Source of the DNA: Bordetella parapertussis
GTDB lineage: Bacteria; Pseudomonadota; Gammaproteobacteria; Burkholderiales; Burkholderiaceae_B
Length of the DNA: 64,000 nucleotides
NCBI GenBank assembly: GCA_945887835.1
Contig: CAMCZQ010000001.1
Location: forward strand, 1 to 64,000
Direction: 5' to 3'
Part shown: in pieces, positions 9,553 through 18,959 of the stretch
Layout: each line of letters begins with the position of its first letter
How positions within the stretch are numbered: position 1 is the first letter of the stretch
Made by a program: the position numbers and the translations under genes
Notes under the pieces: model-generated
The model's input: the letters and a program-made list of their open reading frames with translations, nothing else
Database searches by the model: none
What the model was told of the DNA's origin: nothing

Positions 9553-9570
9553 CTGTCATATACATGACAC
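9553..9570 (+). promoter_or_regulatory. Pho-box-like PhoB binding site upstream of phoB
   Basis: The 18 bases read CTGTCATATACATGACAC. The first half is a perfect CTGTCAT half-site, and the second 7-mer matches the CTGTCAC consensus at five of seven positions. It ends exactly ten bases before a plausible -10 hexamer, the spacing of classical PhoB-activated promoters. It is also a 6-bp-arm inverted repeat (TGTCAT and ATGACA), so a dimeric repressor site is an alternative. Confidence 0.6.
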
Positions 9571-9580
9571 ATTGCAGCCA

Positions 9581-9586
9581 TACTAT
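9581..9586 (+). promoter_or_regulatory. Probable -10 element of the phoBR promoter
   Basis: TACTAT resembles TATAAT (four of six) and is placed ten bases after the Pho-box-like site, which would replace the -35 element. Transcription would start about 9593, giving a leader of roughly 38 bases before the chosen phoB start. Confidence 0.5.
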
Positions 9587-9630
9587 AGACATGTCGCACG
9601 CGTATGCGCGCTTTTAAAATGGTACTCACC

Positions 9631-10329
9631 ATGTCAAGCACTATTCTAGTCGTTGAAGACGAGCCCGCGATTCAAGAGCTTATTGCTGTGAACTTGTCCT
9701 TTGCCGGTCATAAGGTCTTACGCGCCTTTGATGTCGCGCAAGCAGAGACGCTGATTCGCGCCGAGCTGCCAGACTTAATCCTGCTTGACTGGATGCTACC
9801 AGGCGCCTCGGGCCTGACCTTAGCCCGAAAATTACGCAGCGACGAACGGACCCGCTTGGTGCCTGTCATTATGCTAACCGCCAAGGGCGCCGAGCAAGAC
9901 AAGGTCGATGGGCTCGAGGCCGGCGCCGACGATTACATCACCAAACCGTTTTCGCCCAAAGAGCTCATGGCAAGGATAAAGGCGGTTTTGCGCAGACGCG
10001 CGCCCCAACTCACCGACGATTTGATTGAAGTTGAAGGGCTGAAGCTTGACCCCACCTCACATCGCCTGACGGGTAACGGCCAACCGCTTGCGATCGGCCC
10101 GACTGAGTTTCGACTTTTACATTTTTTTATGACGCACCCAGAGCGCGTCTTTTCTCGCGGCCAGTTACTCGATCAAGTGTGGGGCGATCATGTCTTTGTC
10201 GAAGAACGAACAGTCGACGTACACATTCGCCGCTTGCGCAAGGCGCTAGAGCCCTCTAAGCACGACCTGCACGTTGAAACCGTGCGTGGCAGTGGCTACC
10301 GGTTTACCCCCGTCATACCCAAGTCTTAA
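9631..10329 (+). CDS. phoB: Phosphate regulon response regulator PhoB
   Basis: This OmpR-family response regulator has 232 residues from the chosen start. The receiver domain holds D10/E11, the phosphoacceptor D53 in LILLDWMLP, and the switch lysine in [13 protein letters not shown]. The C-terminal winged helix includes [11 protein letters not shown] and [14 protein letters not shown], diagnostic of PhoB rather than OmpR. It activates phosphate-starvation genes after phosphorylation by PhoR. A frame extension of nine codons to 9604 exists, but the family starts at [11 protein letters not shown]. The Pho-box-like site upstream suggests autoregulation. phoR follows after 22 bases. No pst or phoU genes are in the window. 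Confidence 0.96.
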   Translation: MSSTILVVEDEPAIQELIAVNLSFAGHKVLRAFDVAQAETLIRAELPDLILLDWMLPGASGLTLARKLRSDERTRLVPVIMLTAKGAEQDKVDGLEAGADDYITKPFSPKELMARIKAVLRRRAPQLTDDLIEVEGLKLDPTSHRLTGNGQPLAIGPTEFRLLHFFMTHPERVFSRGQLLDQVWGDHVFVEERTVDVHIRRLRKALEPSKHDLHVETVRGSGYRFTPVIPKS

Positions 10330-10351
10330 GCTTGATGCGACAATCCGTCGT

Positions 10352-11653
10352 ATGAACTGGCCACGTACTCTTTTTTTTGTAGGCTTTTGGTCGACCCTTG
10401 CCCTAGCGATCGAGTATCGCTGGCAGAGCTCAGTCGGCTGGATCCTCATGGCGCTCGGTGGCGGTTTGCTCTTAGTTGTGCGGCGCCGTCACGCTGAGAG
10501 GATTGCGCGCTGGCTAGTTTCTCCCGATGACGAGCCGCCCGCAGACGTGGGTCCCTGGGATGACGTTGTCGCAGCCCTGTATCGCCGTCTTCGCGATCAG
10601 GTTGCCACCATTCAAGAGCTTGAAGAAACCAGCACAGGCGCAATGGCTGCCGGCCAAGCCCTGCCGATCGGCGTGGTCGTCCTGAACACCGCCCTGCAAA
10701 TCAGATGGTTTAATCACGCAGCCGAAAAACAACTGCACCTGCAAGCCGAAAACGACCTCGGGCAGAACCTGCTCAATATTTTGCGTGCGCCGGCGTTCGT
10801 CGCGTACGTCAAGGGGGGCGACTGGTCGGAGCCCTTAACGCTTAAGGTCAATCACTTCAATGGCGATCACAACCTGCTGCTTAGCTTGGTGCCCTACGCC
10901 CGCGACCGCACCCTGCTGATTACACGCGATCTGACTCAGATCGAAAAACTAGAAACCACACGCCGTGATTTTGTTGCGAATGTGTCGCACGAAATGCGTA
11001 CGCCCCTCACCGTGCTGGTGGGTTTTGTCGAAACCCTGCGCGACGCCCCAACGGACGCCTTAAGTCACGCGCAGCGTCAATACTATTTTGGATTGATGCA
11101 TGAGCAAGCGCAGCGTATGCAAGCCTTGGTCACCGATTTACTGACACTCTCGGATCTTGAAACCTCGCCAAGTGCTGAACTGACACCAGTCAATATCGCG
11201 AACTTAATCGATACGGGTCGCGCGCAAATTGAGGCGCTTTCTGCCGGACGGCACCAGTGGAGCTGGCAGATCGAGCCCAACCTGAATCTCGCAGGCAATC
11301 ACTCAGAACTTGCCTCGGCCTTTTCGAATCTTCTCACAAACGCAGTTCGTTATACGCCCGACGCGGGCACGATTGGCGTGGTCTGGCAGCGTGAGGCCGA
11401 CGGGCGCGCACGTTTTAGCGTGACCGACACTGGCATCGGCATCGCCTCTGAGCATCTGTCGCGCTTAAGCGAGCGCTTCTATCGGGTCGACCGCGGCCGC
11501 TCTCGTTCGCTTGGCGGCACAGGTTTAGGCCTGGCCATCACCAAGCACGTCGCCATGCGCCACGATTCGGCCCTGGACGTACAAAGCAAACTGGGGCAAG
11601 GAAGCTGTTTTAGCTTGGTGTTTGACGCAGAGCGGGTCTTGCGCGAAGCTTAA
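10352..11653 (+). CDS. phoR: Phosphate regulon sensor histidine kinase PhoR
   Basis: PhoR senses phosphate status with the Pst/PhoU complex and phosphorylates PhoB. From ATG 10352 the protein is 433 residues: two N-terminal hydrophobic segments (about 6-20 and 28-43) with almost no periplasmic loop, a PAS-like region about 95-195, the HisKA box with H213 in FVANVSHEMRTPL, and a C-terminal ATPase domain with N box (FSNLLTNAVRYTP), DTGIGIASE and GGTGLGLAI. The near-absent periplasmic domain is typical of PhoR. An in-frame start at 10274 would overlap phoB and was not chosen. It is co-transcribed with phoB. Confidence 0.95.
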   Translation: MNWPRTLFFVGFWSTLALAIEYRWQSSVGWILMALGGGLLLVVRRRHAERIARWLVSPDDEPPADVGPWDDVVAALYRRLRDQVATIQELEETSTGAMAAGQALPIGVVVLNTALQIRWFNHAAEKQLHLQAENDLGQNLLNILRAPAFVAYVKGGDWSEPLTLKVNHFNGDHNLLLSLVPYARDRTLLITRDLTQIEKLETTRRDFVANVSHEMRTPLTVLVGFVETLRDAPTDALSHAQRQYYFGLMHEQAQRMQALVTDLLTLSDLETSPSAELTPVNIANLIDTGRAQIEALSAGRHQWSWQIEPNLNLAGNHSELASAFSNLLTNAVRYTPDAGTIGVVWQREADGRARFSVTDTGIGIASEHLSRLSERFYRVDRGRSRSLGGTGLGLAITKHVAMRHDSALDVQSKLGQGSCFSLVFDAERVLREA

Positions 11654-11729
11654 GCGCGTAAGCTGCGCGCGCGCATTCCGTTAAACTGCTTTTATTGACG
11701 CGAACGCAGCGTTTGTCTTTCGCCAACTT

Positions 11730-12458
11730 GTGCACCGCATGACCGCAGCTAATTTTCAGCTTCGCCACCAAGGCGATCATTGCCTGAGCATCGATTTTGG
11801 CGATGTCATTAGCGCCGAGGCTGGCTTAACTTGCTTAGCGGCCGCCAATAAAATTCGCGAAGCGCAGCTCGCTGGCGTCACAGACGTGGTGCCTTCCTAC
11901 ACCGCTGTTGCCGTGCATTACGGGCCAGACCCCCAGACGGGTTTACCTAGTTTTGACTCCCTGTCCGAGCAACTCATCGGGTTGCTTAAAACCGGGCTGC
12001 CCCGCACAGATCTCAACGCACGCAGCATCGATATTCCCGTGTGCTATGGCGGTGAGCACGGCCCCGACCTGAGCGCAGTTGCGCAAACAACAGGCCTGAC
12101 CGAACAGCAGGTGATAGAACTGCATTGCGCGCCTGGCAGTATGGTTTTTATGCTGGGCTTTGCACCCGGCCATCCTTATATCGGCATCCACGATCCCTTA
12201 TTTGCCTTGCCGCGCCGCGATGTCCCGCGTACCGTCGTACCTGCGGGCTCAGTTGCAATTGCCAACCGTCAATCTACGATCTACTCGACTCTTTTGCCCA
12301 GTGGCTGGCATATTTTAGGTGCGACACCCCTTAAGTTATTTGACCTGAGCCGCCCGCAGCCCAGTTTACTCATGCCTGGCGATCAACTTCGATTCGTACC
12401 TATTTCGCCAGAAGAGTTTGACCGATTATCGGTGCTAGCGCACAGTGTGGCTTCATGA
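11730..12458 (+). CDS. pxpB: 5-oxoprolinase subunit PxpB (KipI family)
   Basis: PxpB is one of three subunits of the prokaryotic ATP-dependent 5-oxoprolinase, which converts 5-oxoproline (pyroglutamate) to glutamate. The 242-residue chain carries the family motifs DVVPSYTAVAVHY, IPVCYGGEHGPDL, APGSMVFMLGFAPGHPYIG and the late PSGWHILGATP with MPGDQLRFVPIS. It may begin at M1 (11730) or M4 (11739); no strong ribosome site separates them. The stop overlaps the pxpC start by four bases. KipI in Bacillus also inhibits the sporulation kinase KinA, but no KinA exists in this type of organism, so the metabolic role is favoured. Confidence 0.94.
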   Translation: MHRMTAANFQLRHQGDHCLSIDFGDVISAEAGLTCLAAANKIREAQLAGVTDVVPSYTAVAVHYGPDPQTGLPSFDSLSEQLIGLLKTGLPRTDLNARSIDIPVCYGGEHGPDLSAVAQTTGLTEQQVIELHCAPGSMVFMLGFAPGHPYIGIHDPLFALPRRDVPRTVVPAGSVAIANRQSTIYSTLLPSGWHILGATPLKLFDLSRPQPSLLMPGDQLRFVPISPEEFDRLSVLAHSVAS

Positions 12459-13447
12459 GCCTGGTGGTCAGCAAGCCCGGTATGCTTTCGAGCTTCCAAG
12501 ACCTTGGTCGTTTTGGGCAACAGCACTTGGGCGTCTCGGTTGCGGGGGCGATGGATCTGCGAGCCCACATACTGGCCAACCTGCTTGTGGGTAATGATTC
12601 AAGCCTGGCCACCCTCGAAATCACGTTAACAGGCCCCACGCTTCGCTTTACCAAAGCTTGTTGCATCGCGCTTTGCGGGGCCGACCTGAGTGCAATGCTT
12701 AACGGGCAACCCGTTGCACTGAATCGCCCTGTCGTCGTGCGCCCCCAAGATGAGTTGAGTTTCGCAGGGCGCCGCCACGGCACGCGCGGCTACTTATCGG
12801 TGTTTGGCGGCTTCGCGCTGGCTCCCGTGCTTGGCAGCACCAGCACCTACATTCGTAGTGCAATGGGCGGTTTTGAGGGGCGCGCCCTGCAACGAGGCGA
12901 TGAGATCCCATTGCGGCGTCCGCTCAAAAACAAAAAACTTGAAGAACTTGCAATGGATTTGTGGGCCACCAAACTCTATTTGCCCGCTGCCATTGCGGCC
13001 TCAGCGCGCGCAAGAGTGCGCCTGCTCAAGGGCGCGCAGTGGCACGAATTCACGGCCGAAAGCTGCGCAGCGCTTCTTTCAGAGCCCTATCGCGTCAGCA
13101 CGGACTCTGAACGAATGGGCTACCGCCTGCAAGGCTCACCCCTGCTCATGACCGCACCGCGCCAAATGATCTCAGAGGCCACCACCTTTGGCACGATTCA
13201 AGTGCCGGCAGGCGGCCAACCCATCGTCCTGATGGCAGATCGCCAAACCACCGGCGGCTATCCAAAGATGGCCTATGTCGCGAGTGTAGATTTACCACAG
13301 CTAGCGCAGCTAGGGCCGGGCGATACAGTCAGCTTCGAAGCCATCACCCTGAAGCAGGCGCAACAACTCGAACACGCACGCGGGCGGGCTTTTGCAACAC
13401 TTGCGCAAACACTACTACCTGTGCGAACTTTACTGCTCAATCACTGA
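12455..13447 (+). CDS. pxpC: 5-oxoprolinase subunit PxpC (KipA / biotin-dependent carboxylase-like)
   Basis: This 330-residue partner of PxpB is related to the C-terminal extension of urea amidolyase (AHS2 domain). Characteristic stretches are KPGMLSSFQDLGRFGQQHLGV near the start, GAMDLRAHILANLLVGN, RGYLSVFGGFAL, and the C-terminal PAGGQPIVLMADRQTTGGYPKMA. Many databases label such proteins biotin-dependent carboxyltransferase, but no biotin-carrier lysine motif is present, and the pxpB-C-A arrangement points to 5-oxoprolinase. The ATG overlaps the pxpB stop, so the start is firm. pxpA follows after only seven bases. Confidence 0.94.
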   Translation: MSLVVSKPGMLSSFQDLGRFGQQHLGVSVAGAMDLRAHILANLLVGNDSSLATLEITLTGPTLRFTKACCIALCGADLSAMLNGQPVALNRPVVVRPQDELSFAGRRHGTRGYLSVFGGFALAPVLGSTSTYIRSAMGGFEGRALQRGDEIPLRRPLKNKKLEELAMDLWATKLYLPAAIAASARARVRLLKGAQWHEFTAESCAALLSEPYRVSTDSERMGYRLQGSPLLMTAPRQMISEATTFGTIQVPAGGQPIVLMADRQTTGGYPKMAYVASVDLPQLAQLGPGDTVSFEAITLKQAQQLEHARGRAFATLAQTLLPVRTLLLNH

Positions 13448-13454
13448 GGCAATC

Positions 13455-14210
13455 ATGACACTACGAATTGACTTGAACTGCGACATGGGCGAGAGCTTTG
13501 GCGTCTGGAAACTCGGCAACGACGAAGAGATCTTGCCGTATGTGTCGTCCGCCAACATCGCTTGCGGTTATCACGGAGGCGACCCCGCCACGATGCGCAA
13601 AACGATTGCCGCAGCGCTCAAGCGTGGCGTCGCGCTCGGTGCGCACCCCGGACTGCCTGATCTGCAAGGCTTTGGCCGACGCAATATGGCGATCACCGAC
13701 CAAGAGGCCTACGACATGATGGTGGTGCAGATCGGCGCGCTGGCTGGCGTGGCGGCTTCGCAGGGCGCGCGACTGCGGCATGTCAAAGCCCACGGTCAGC
13801 TTTACAACATGGCGGTCAAAGACCAAGGCCTGGCGCGCGCCTTAGCACAGGCCACCTACGACGTCGATCGTGAACTCATATTTTTTGTGTTGGCAGGCAG
13901 TGCCATGGTGCCGATCGCCAAAGCGGTCGGCCTGCAGGTTGCGCAAGAGGTATTTGGCGATCGCAACTATGCCCCCGATGGCACGCTGAGCCCCCGCAAC
14001 AAGCCAAACGCCATGATCACAGATGTCAATGCGTCGATTAAGCAGGTTTTACAAATGGTGCAAACTGGCACACTGACCGCCAATGATGGCACCACCGTCA
14101 AGGTACAGGCGGACACGCTCTGCATTCACGGCGATCAGCCTGGCGCTGTGCTTTTTGCAAAAGCCATTCGTGACGCGCTGCTGAACGCTGGTATTGAAGT
14201 CGGTGTATAA
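13455..14210 (+). CDS. pxpA: 5-oxoprolinase subunit PxpA (LamB/YcsF family)
   Basis: PxpA completes the 5-oxoprolinase complex. The 251-residue protein begins MTLRIDLNCDMGESFG, the hallmark of the LamB/YcsF family, and continues with ANIACGYHGGDPATM, GAHPGLPDLQGFGRR and VKAHGQLYNMA, rich in the acidic and histidine residues of the TIM-barrel-like active site. The upstream in-frame extension to 13392 lies inside pxpC and lacks family similarity, so 13455 was chosen. The operon has no dedicated transporter next to it. An OplAH/HyuAB-type enzyme pair of a different family lies at 55503-59280. Confidence 0.95.
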   Translation: MTLRIDLNCDMGESFGVWKLGNDEEILPYVSSANIACGYHGGDPATMRKTIAAALKRGVALGAHPGLPDLQGFGRRNMAITDQEAYDMMVVQIGALAGVAASQGARLRHVKAHGQLYNMAVKDQGLARALAQATYDVDRELIFFVLAGSAMVPIAKAVGLQVAQEVFGDRNYAPDGTLSPRNKPNAMITDVNASIKQVLQMVQTGTLTANDGTTVKVQADTLCIHGDQPGAVLFAKAIRDALLNAGIEVGV

Positions 14211-14230
14211 GCCACAAGCTTGAAGGCACC

Positions 14231-17200
14231 CTAAACTAAGACGCGCTCGATGCCCCCAGCGTTGGCTTTTTTGACATAATCTTCGAGCCAGTTTGCACCC
14301 AAGATCAAACGCGCCATCTCTACAACGATATAGTCGGCACGGGCCTCCGTGTCTTGTTCAAAGCGAGATAAGCCTTGCAGACAAGACGGGCACGAGGTCA
14401 GCATTTTGATGTCGCCATCAAAACCGTCAGCGCGCAGCTCGGTGGTGTTTTTAGCGAGCTCTTCCTCTTTGCGAAACCGCACCTGCGTCGAGATATCTGG
14501 ACGCGTCACTGCCAACGTGCCCGATTCGCCACAACAACGTTCCGTTTTAATGGCGGAGTCACCCACCAGTGCTCGTACCGTCTTTAAGGGGTCCTGTAAC
14601 TTCATGGGGGTATGGCAGGGATCGTGATACATGTAACGCGTCCCCTGCACGCCCTCAAGCTTGATGCCTTTTTCAAGCAGATATTCGTGAATATCAATCA
14701 GGCGGCAACCCGGAAAAATCTTTTCAAACTCGTAACCTGAAAGCTGGTCGTAACACGTCCCGCAGCTGACAACGACCGTCTTAATGTCAAGATAATTCAG
14801 CGTATTGGCGACTCGGTGAAACAAGACACGATTATCGGTAATGATTTTTTCGGCTTTGTCGTTCATGCCGTTCGCGCGTTGCGGGTAGCCACAGCACAAA
14901 TAACCAGGTGGCAAAACGGTTTGTACGCCGGCATGCCAAAGCATGGCTTGCGTGGCCAGCCCGACTTGCGAAAACAGACGCTCGGAGCCGCAGCCCGGAA
15001 AATAAAACACGGCCTCAGTTTCGGCCGAGGTTTCAGGCGGCCGGATAATGGGCACGTAATCGACGTCTTCAATATCTAATAATTTACGTGCGGTTTGCTT
15101 GGGCAGATTACCCGGCATTTTTTTATTAATGAAGTGCACCACCTGCTCGCGCAGGGCGGGCTTGCCAACGGTCGCCGTAGGCGCAGCCGTTTGTTTGCGG
15201 GCCAATTTTGAAAACAAATCGTTTGCAAAGCGCTGCACCTTGTAACCGACACCTATCATGGTTGCGCGGGTGGCGTTGATCGTCGCAGGGTCTTTGGCAT
15301 TTAAGAAAAACATCGCCGCTGTCGTGCCAGGATTAAAGGACTTGTGTCCCATCCGACGCAAGAGCGCGCGCATGTTCATCGACACTTCACCAAAATCGAT
15401 ATCAACCGGGCAGGGGTTGTAGCACTTGTGACACACGGTGCAGTGATCGGCCACGTCTTCGAACTCTTCCCAGTGCTTTAAGCTAATGCCACGACGGGTT
15501 TGCTCTTCGTATAAAAACGCTTCGATCAAGAGCGAAGTCGCCAGAATCTTATCGCGCGGCGAATACAGTAGATTTGCGCGAGGTACGTGGGTTGCGCACA
15601 CCGGCTTGCACTTACCACAACGCAAGCAGTCTTTGATCGAATGACTAATCGCCCCAATATCGCTTTGCTGCATGATGAGCGATTCGTGGCCCATTAGGCC
15701 AAAGCTCGGTGTCCAGGCGTTGCGCAAGTCTGCGCCAGGCATCAGTTTGCCGGCATTAAAATGATCGTTCGGGTCGATCTTGCGTTTGTACTGCTGGAAA
15801 GGAGCGAGTTCAGCCGCAGAAAGAAATTCGTACTTGGTGAGTCCGATACCGTGCTCGCCCGAGATCACGCCATCTAAGTCGCGGGCGATTTGCATGATGC
15901 GCGCGACCGCCGCATTCGCCTCGCCAAGCATCTCGTAATCATCCGAGTTAACGGGGATGTTGGTGTGTACGTTGCCATCACCCGCATGCATATGCAGCGC
16001 CACAAAGACACGGCTCTTGAGCACGCGAGCATGAATCGCCTGTACCTCGGCCAACACGGGCGCAAAATCGGTGCCGCTAAACAAGCCCAACAACTCGGAC
16101 TTGACCTCGGTTTTCCAAGAAATTCGCAGCGTGCGGTCTTGCACCAAATCGAACAAGCGCGCCGCCGGCTGCGCGGTCAGTCGCACAGCGGTTGCCTCTA
16201 GCAACGCCTCTAAGCCGTATTGCTTGAAAACCTGAGCGGCCTGCTGCAAGGGCAGATCGAGATTGTCGTGCACCCACTGCCAGCGCTGGCGGACCTGCTC
16301 AAGCAGATCAAGCGCGCGCGCGCTGCGCTCGTTGAGCGCCTCTTCGATTGAGACTCCCTCATCGGTGCTTCGGTCAAGCTTGGCGACCGGCAATACGCCT
16401 TCGCAAAAAACCTTTAGCGCGGCCAGCAGCTTAAGTTTGTTGCGCGTCGAGAGCTCGATGTTGATACGCTCAATGTGATCCGTGTATTCGCCCATTCGCC
16501 CAAGCGGAATCACGACGTCTTCGTTTATTTTGAACGCATTGGTGTGACGCGCGATCGCCGCTGTGCGGGCCCGCTCAAGCCAGAATTTTTTGCGCGCCTC
16601 AGCACTGACCGCAATAAACCCCTCGCCATGGCGGGTATTTGCAAGCCGCACCACTTCGCTGGTTGCGGCGGCCACTGCCGCGTCGTCCTCGCCCACGATA
16701 TCGCCAAACAACACCATTTTTGGCAAAACGCCCCGCTTGCTTTTGGTCGAGTACCCCACCGCGCGTAAATACCGCTCATCAAGATGCTCAAGCCCGGCGA
16801 GAAGCACGCCACGCGCACGCCCCGCGCCATCGAGATAATTTTTTATTTCGACAATCGAAGGAATCGAATCGCGCGCCTGACCAAAAAACTCAAGACAGAC
16901 CGTACGTGTGTGGCGGGGCATGCGATGTAACACCCACCGCGCCGCCGTGATCAGACCATCGCAACCTTCTTTTTGGACACCAGGCAGGCCCGATAAAAAC
17001 TTGTCAGTCACGTCTTTGCCCAGACCAACTTTACGCAAGCCTGCGCCCTCGACGTCTAAAATTTCAGTGCGTAAGAGACGCGTGCCGGCGGGTACCGTGC
17101 CGTCAGACCATTTCAGCTCGAAGCGCACACGCCCGGCTTCATGGATTTTGCCCATGTTGTGCTCAAGACGCGTGACGTCGAGCCAGTTTCCATCGGGGTC

Positions 17201-18169
17201 AACCATGCGCCACCAGGCAAGATTATCGAGCGCAGTCCCCCACAAAACAGCTTTTTTACCGCCAGCGTTCATGGCGACGTTGCCGCCCACGCAGGAGGCA
17301 TCTGCCGAGGTGGGGTCAACCGCGAAGACAAAACCTGCCTGCTCGGCGACTTCTGACACGCGCCTGGTGACCACCCCCGCGCCTGCCCGCACCGTTGCCA
17401 CCGGAGTCGCAACGCCCGGTAGCGTAAGCAGTTCGACGGCGCCGAGTGTGTCGAGTTTTTCGGTATTGATGACGGCCGAGCGCCAGGTCAGTGGAATCGC
17501 GCCACCCGTGTAACCGGTGCCGCCCCCGCGCGGCACAATGGTTAAACCAAGCTCGATACAACCCCGCACTAAACCCGCGATCTCGTCTTCGGTATCCGGG
17601 GTGAGCACCACAAAGGGGTATTCAACCCGCCAGTCCGTGGCATCGGTCACGTGTGACACCCGCGAGAGGCCATCAAACTTAATGTTGTCTTGCTTAGTCA
17701 GCTTACCCAAGGTTTTTTGTACCTGACGGCGCAGCTTTGCGGTTTGCTCGAACCCTTGCTCAAACGCCTTGACCGCTTCGCGGGCAAGGTCAAGCAGACT
17801 TGCCACCTTATCGTCGCGCCCGAGGTCGTCCCCGAGGCGGCGTTTGTCAATCTCACCCAAGCGATGTTGCAAGGCTTCGATCAGTAGTTTGCGGCGTTTG
17901 GGGTTGTCGAGCAGATCGTCTTGCAGGTAAGGATTGCGGCGCACCACCCAAATGTCACCCAAGACCTCGTACAACATGCGGGCAGAGCGGCCGGTGCGGC
18001 GTTCGCCGCGCAAATCAAACAGCAACGCCCACGCTTGTTCTCCGAGCAAGCGGCAGACCACTTCTCGGTCTGAAAACGAGGTGTAGTTGTAGGGGATTTC
18101 GCGCAAACGAGCCTGAGACCCAGACTGGGGTTCGACGCTTAACAAATGGCTGGCAAAGGGAGCGTTCAT
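14231..18169 (-). CDS. DUF3683 giant FAD-linked oxidase with Fe-S and CCG domains
   Basis: This 1312-residue fusion has four parts. An N-terminal region of about 180 residues corresponds to DUF3683. A FAD-binding PCMH domain follows, with [11 protein letters not shown] at 213-223. Next is an FAD-oxidase C-terminal domain containing [13 protein letters not shown]. The end holds two 4Fe-4S motifs (CLRCGKC near 845 and CTVCHKC near 910) and a heterodisulfide-reductase-like region with two CCG cysteine motifs ([10 protein letters not shown] near 1090, [10 protein letters not shown] near 1213). The design resembles GlcD plus GlcF, or YdiJ, on one chain: oxidation of a D-2-hydroxy acid with electrons passed to quinone. 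D-lactate or D-2-hydroxyglutarate are likely substrates, but this is inference. It lies convergent to pxpA. Confidence 0.88.
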   Translation of the reverse strand: MNAPFASHLLSVEPQSGSQARLREIPYNYTSFSDREVVCRLLGEQAWALLFDLRGERRTGRSARMLYEVLGDIWVVRRNPYLQDDLLDNPKRRKLLIEALQHRLGEIDKRRLGDDLGRDDKVASLLDLAREAVKAFEQGFEQTAKLRRQVQKTLGKLTKQDNIKFDGLSRVSHVTDATDWRVEYPFVVLTPDTEDEIAGLVRGCIELGLTIVPRGGGTGYTGGAIPLTWRSAVINTEKLDTLGAVELLTLPGVATPVATVRAGAGVVTRRVSEVAEQAGFVFAVDPTSADASCVGGNVAMNAGGKKAVLWGTALDNLAWWRMVDPDGNWLDVTRLEHNMGKIHEAGRVRFELKWSDGTVPAGTRLLRTEILDVEGAGLRKVGLGKDVTDKFLSGLPGVQKEGCDGLITAARWVLHRMPRHTRTVCLEFFGQARDSIPSIVEIKNYLDGAGRARGVLLAGLEHLDERYLRAVGYSTKSKRGVLPKMVLFGDIVGEDDAAVAAATSEVVRLANTRHGEGFIAVSAEARKKFWLERARTAAIARHTNAFKINEDVVIPLGRMGEYTDHIERINIELSTRNKLKLLAALKVFCEGVLPVAKLDRSTDEGVSIEEALNERSARALDLLEQVRQRWQWVHDNLDLPLQQAAQVFKQYGLEALLEATAVRLTAQPAARLFDLVQDRTLRISWKTEVKSELLGLFSGTDFAPVLAEVQAIHARVLKSRVFVALHMHAGDGNVHTNIPVNSDDYEMLGEANAAVARIMQIARDLDGVISGEHGIGLTKYEFLSAAELAPFQQYKRKIDPNDHFNAGKLMPGADLRNAWTPSFGLMGHESLIMQQSDIGAISHSIKDCLRCGKCKPVCATHVPRANLLYSPRDKILATSLLIEAFLYEEQTRRGISLKHWEEFEDVADHCTVCHKCYNPCPVDIDFGEVSMNMRALLRRMGHKSFNPGTTAAMFFLNAKDPATINATRATMIGVGYKVQRFANDLFSKLARKQTAAPTATVGKPALREQVVHFINKKMPGNLPKQTARKLLDIEDVDYVPIIRPPETSAETEAVFYFPGCGSERLFSQVGLATQAMLWHAGVQTVLPPGYLCCGYPQRANGMNDKAEKIITDNRVLFHRVANTLNYLDIKTVVVSCGTCYDQLSGYEFEKIFPGCRLIDIHEYLLEKGIKLEGVQGTRYMYHDPCHTPMKLQDPLKTVRALVGDSAIKTERCCGESGTLAVTRPDISTQVRFRKEEELAKNTTELRADGFDGDIKMLTSCPSCLQGLSRFEQDTEARADYIVVEMARLILGANWLEDYVKKANAGGIERVLV

Positions 18170-18301
18170 GGGTCAGAAATCTTCAGGGTTACCCTTAATG
18201 TCTTATTTTAAGCGAAGCGACAAAGATATTTTGAATACCCCCAGAAGAGTGCGCAGACAACCCTGCTGTCAACAGGCTAGCTCGGGCGCGCGAGCAACGC
18301 A

Positions 18302-18841
18302 CTAGTCGAGCCAAAGCTGCAGCAACCCTGCAAGCACGAGGTAGCGGGCGAATTTACCCAGCACAATAAAAAACAAACACGCTCGCCACGGCAGGCGTAA
18401 CCAACCCGCCATCGCGCAAAGCGGATCGCCAATCAGAGGCAACCAGGAGAGCAAAAGAATCGGCGCGCCAAAGCGTTGCACCCACGCCAGACCAAGCGAC
18501 GCGCGAGAGGCGTTGCCGCCGGACTCACCAACGGGGTTGGCTGCGGGCTCGGGGTGCAGCACTTGCGCTGCGGGCGCCACGACCTGATGTTTAAAGCGCC
18601 AGTGACGATAGCCCTGCTGTGCACCGGCGCCCATCAGGTAGGTCAACAAGCCCCCCAGGCTGTTACCCACAGTCGCGACCCACACCGTGGCCCAGAACAG
18701 CTCAGGCTTAAGCGCCAAATAGGCCACAAAGACCGGCTCAGAGCCTAACGGCAGAATCGTCGCCGCCAGCGCACTCACAACAAAGAGCGCGCCAAGACCA
18801 ACCGAGGGCAGAGCCAGCCAACTTAGCAAGTGCGAGAGCAA
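18302..18841 (-). CDS. YqaA/DedA-family inner-membrane protein
   Basis: This 179-residue protein has several hydrophobic segments and the small-residue motifs of the YqaA branch of the DedA (SNARE-associated) family: PLGSEPVFVAYL near the start, GNSLGGLLTYLMG at 59-71, and SWLPLIGDPLCAMAGWLR late in the chain. DedA proteins act as lipid (undecaprenyl phosphate or phospholipid) translocases; the role of YqaA is not settled. A hydrophilic insert of about 35 residues separates the two hydrophobic halves. It is divergent from ilvA and probably monocistronic. Confidence 0.85.
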   Translation of the reverse strand: MLSHLLSWLALPSVGLGALFVVSALAATILPLGSEPVFVAYLALKPELFWATVWVATVGNSLGGLLTYLMGAGAQQGYRHWRFKHQVVAPAAQVLHPEPAANPVGESGGNASRASLGLAWVQRFGAPILLLSWLPLIGDPLCAMAGWLRLPWRACLFFIVLGKFARYLVLAGLLQLWLD

Positions 18842-18883
18842 CGAATCCAGTGCGAACTACTAAAAAATCGAACTCGCTTAGCG

Positions 18884-18892
18884 TGGTATAAT
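18884..18892 (+). promoter_or_regulatory. Extended -10 promoter of ilvA
   Basis: TGGTATAAT contains a perfect TATAAT preceded by TGn, an extended -10 element that can work with a poor -35 box. No good -35 hexamer is seen 16-18 bases upstream. Initiation near 18899 would leave a leader of about 60 bases before the ilvA start. Confidence 0.6.
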
Positions 18893-18959
18893 AGTTTTTT
18901 ATCGTTTACAGCGCGGCGCCACTAAACCTCGCCAGCGATCGCGCGCAGCCAAAAGACTC

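Noticed and set aside
16908-17513. A 201-codon plus-strand open frame antisense to the DUF3683 gene.
   Set aside because: It is a shadow of the strongly conserved FAD-binding domain and encodes low-complexity Pro/Ser/Arg sequence.
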